Positions 1-5,624 of a DNA stretch of 5,624 nucleotides are shown piece by piece. The stretch is from Pseudomonadota bacterium (GTDB taxonomy: Bacteria; Desulfobacterota; Desulfobacteria; Desulfobacterales; Desulfosarcinaceae). The stretch is from positions 1 to 5,624 of the forward strand of contig JAEYRZ010000099.1 in NCBI GenBank assembly GCA_023435265.1, written 5' to 3'. Position 1 is the first letter of the stretch, and every line of letters starts with the position of its first letter. Position numbers and translations under genes: made by a program. The notes under the pieces are model-generated. The model saw nothing but the letters and a program-made list of their open reading frames with translations, did not search any database and was not told where the DNA came from.

Positions 1-675
<675 letters not shown>

Positions 676-685
676 ACGAAATGCC

Positions 686-713
686 GCGCGGGCACGCGCG
701 ATCGTGCCTGCGC
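686..713 (+). promoter_or_regulatory. GC-rich hairpin in the rpoB-rpoC intergenic region
   Basis: Bases 686-696 (GCGCGGGCACG) pair with 703-713 (CGTGCCTGCGC), giving an 11-bp stem with one G-U wobble and a 6-base loop (CGCGAT). It begins 10 bases after the rpoB stop. No T-run follows; the next bases are CCAATATATATTC, so it does not look like a full intrinsic terminator. It could be a pause or partial attenuation site, an RNase processing site, or a 3'-end stabiliser for the rpoB part of the message. The pairing is directly visible; the role is inference. Confidence 0.6.
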
Positions 714-743
714 CCAATATATATTCACCGAACTTTTCCAGAC

Positions 744-747
744 GAGG
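744..747 (+). promoter_or_regulatory. Ribosome-binding site of rpoC
   Basis: GAGG (within GACGAGGTAA, 741-750) lies 7 bases before the ATG at 755. It supports this start, which also gives the expected METLYDFF N-terminus of beta'. Confidence 0.85.
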
Positions 748-754
748 TAACTGA

Positions 755-5164
<4,410 letters not shown>

Positions 5165-5179
5165 TTGGGTCATGGTTCC

Positions 5180-5209
5180 CGAAGCGGCGCTCCCGGGAGC
5201 GCCGCTTCG
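5180..5209 (+). terminator. Perfect inverted repeat after rpoC, probable hairpin terminator or mRNA 3'-end structure
   Basis: CGAAGCGGCGCTCCC (5180-5194) is followed immediately by its exact reverse complement (5195-5209), a 30-base perfect palindrome beginning 16 bases after the rpoC stop. In RNA it would fold into a stem of about 13 bp with a tight 4-base loop, very GC-rich. The downstream bases are CATTCAAGGGG, with no T-run, so a classical intrinsic terminator is incomplete. It may act as a partial terminator, a block to 3' exonucleases, or, being symmetric, a bidirectional element. With a promoter candidate downstream, it plausibly separates rpoC and rpsL expression. The structure is certain; the termination role is inferred. 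Confidence 0.6.
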
Positions 5210-5307
5210 CATTCAAGGGGATGGGCGAATTCAGCTCCGATGCGTGAAGCCGGCATGTGCGACTGCCTGAAAGAGGGAAAATTTTCTTAAAACATAGCGA
5301 ATTATAC

Positions 5308-5336
5308 TTGACAACGAGGGGTCATCTCTATACAAA
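5308..5336 (+). promoter_or_regulatory. Sigma70-type promoter candidate for rpsL (str operon)
   Basis: TTGACA at 5308-5313 is a perfect -35 consensus. With a 17-base spacer the -10 would be TACAAA (5331-5336, 4 of 6); an alternative TATACA at 5329-5334 matches 4 of 6 with a 15-base spacer. The upstream stretch 5276-5306 is unusually A/T-rich for this genome (GAAAATTTTCTTAAAACATA), resembling an UP element that binds the alpha subunit C-terminal domain. The start would fall near 5343, leaving an untranslated leader of about 50 bases before rpsL. A second -10-like hexamer, TATACT (5303-5308), overlaps the -35 but lacks a convincing -35 of its own. Consistent with independent high-level ribosomal protein transcription. 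Confidence 0.55.
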
Positions 5337-5387
5337 AACGCTTTTTATACGCGGGCACTTTTGCGCGCCATTTTCGACACTGTCAGT

Positions 5388-5391
5388 GAGG
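5388..5391 (+). promoter_or_regulatory. Ribosome-binding site of rpsL
   Basis: GAGG, in the context AGTGAGGAAATT, lies 5 bases before the ATG at 5397. The spacing is slightly short but acceptable, and the start gives the expected S12 N-terminus. Confidence 0.8.
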
Positions 5392-5396
5392 AAATT

Positions 5397-5624
5397 ATGC
5401 CGACCATCAACCAGCTAGTCAAAAAGGGCCGGATCCGGATCAAGAAGAAGACTAATACCCCGGCACTCAAGGGAGCACCGCAAAAACGGGGGGTCTGCAC
5501 CCGTGTGTATACATCGACCCCGAAAAAGCCGAACTCGGCTTTGCGCAAAGTGGCGCGCGTGCGCTTGACCACCGGGATCGAGGTCACGGCGTATATCCCG
5601 GGCATCGGCCATAACCTTCAGGAG
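5397..5624 (+). CDS. rpsL: 30S ribosomal protein S12, N-terminal 76 residues (3' end outside window)
   Basis: S12 sits at the decoding centre of the small ribosomal subunit and helps control translational accuracy. The visible protein starts MPTINQLVKKGRIRIKKK and contains the family hallmarks PQKRGVCTRVYTSTPKKPNS (28-47), ALRKVARVRLTTGIEV (48-63) and YIPGIGHNLQE (66-76), colinear with E. coli S12 without gaps. K43 (in TPKKPNS), a site where substitutions give streptomycin resistance in other bacteria, is the wild-type Lys; the second such region, around residue 88, and the modified Asp 89 lie beyond the window. The frame is still open at base 5624; about 47 of the usual 123 or so residues are missing. 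It follows rpoC by 232 bases, with a hairpin and a promoter candidate between them. In related genomes rpsG and fusA normally come next. Confidence 0.98.
   Translation, partial: MPTINQLVKKGRIRIKKKTNTPALKGAPQKRGVCTRVYTSTPKKPNSALRKVARVRLTTGIEVTAYIPGIGHNLQE

Noticed and set aside
5345..5612. Minus-strand open frames opposite rpsL.
   Set aside because: They are antisense to the conserved S12 coding sequence and have no supporting motif or ribosome-binding site.

Overview
The window is a GC-rich (about 60% by eye) stretch of a bacterial core operon. It holds the 3' end of rpoB, a complete rpoC, and the 5' part of rpsL, all on the + strand. The order rpoB-rpoC-rpsL is the usual fused rif/str arrangement. 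The protein sequences are closest in my memory to Deltaproteobacteria/Desulfobacterota: RpoC carries the SI3 trigger-loop insert seen in Proteobacteria but lacks the E. coli C-terminal tail, and S12 reads GIEVTAYIPGIGHNLQE. A sulfate-reducer relative (Desulfobacterales-like) is a reasonable guess, not a proof.

Layout: 1-675 encodes the last 224 residues of the RNA polymerase beta subunit. A 79-base gap (676-754) contains a strong GC hairpin and the rpoC ribosome-binding site. rpoC occupies 755-5164 (1469 aa). A 232-base gap (5165-5396) holds a perfect 15-bp inverted repeat directly after rpoC, then an A/T-rich stretch with a sigma70-type promoter candidate, then the rpsL ribosome-binding site. 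rpsL begins at 5397 and runs off the window after 76 codons. Beta and beta' together form the catalytic core of RNA polymerase; S12 is part of the decoding centre of the 30S ribosome.

The outstanding observation is inside rpoC. Codons about 574-672 (nt 2474-2770) encode roughly 99 residues with no counterpart in E. coli beta'. They read as a complete parvulin-type (PpiC/rotamase) peptidyl-prolyl isomerase domain. It is inserted in frame between the equivalents of E. coli G586 and L587, shortly before the secondary-channel rim helices. All polymerase motifs on either side are intact, so this looks like a working beta' subunit with a built-in prolyl-isomerase-fold module. A second, smaller difference is an 8-residue tandem duplication just after the rim helices (nt 3131-3178).
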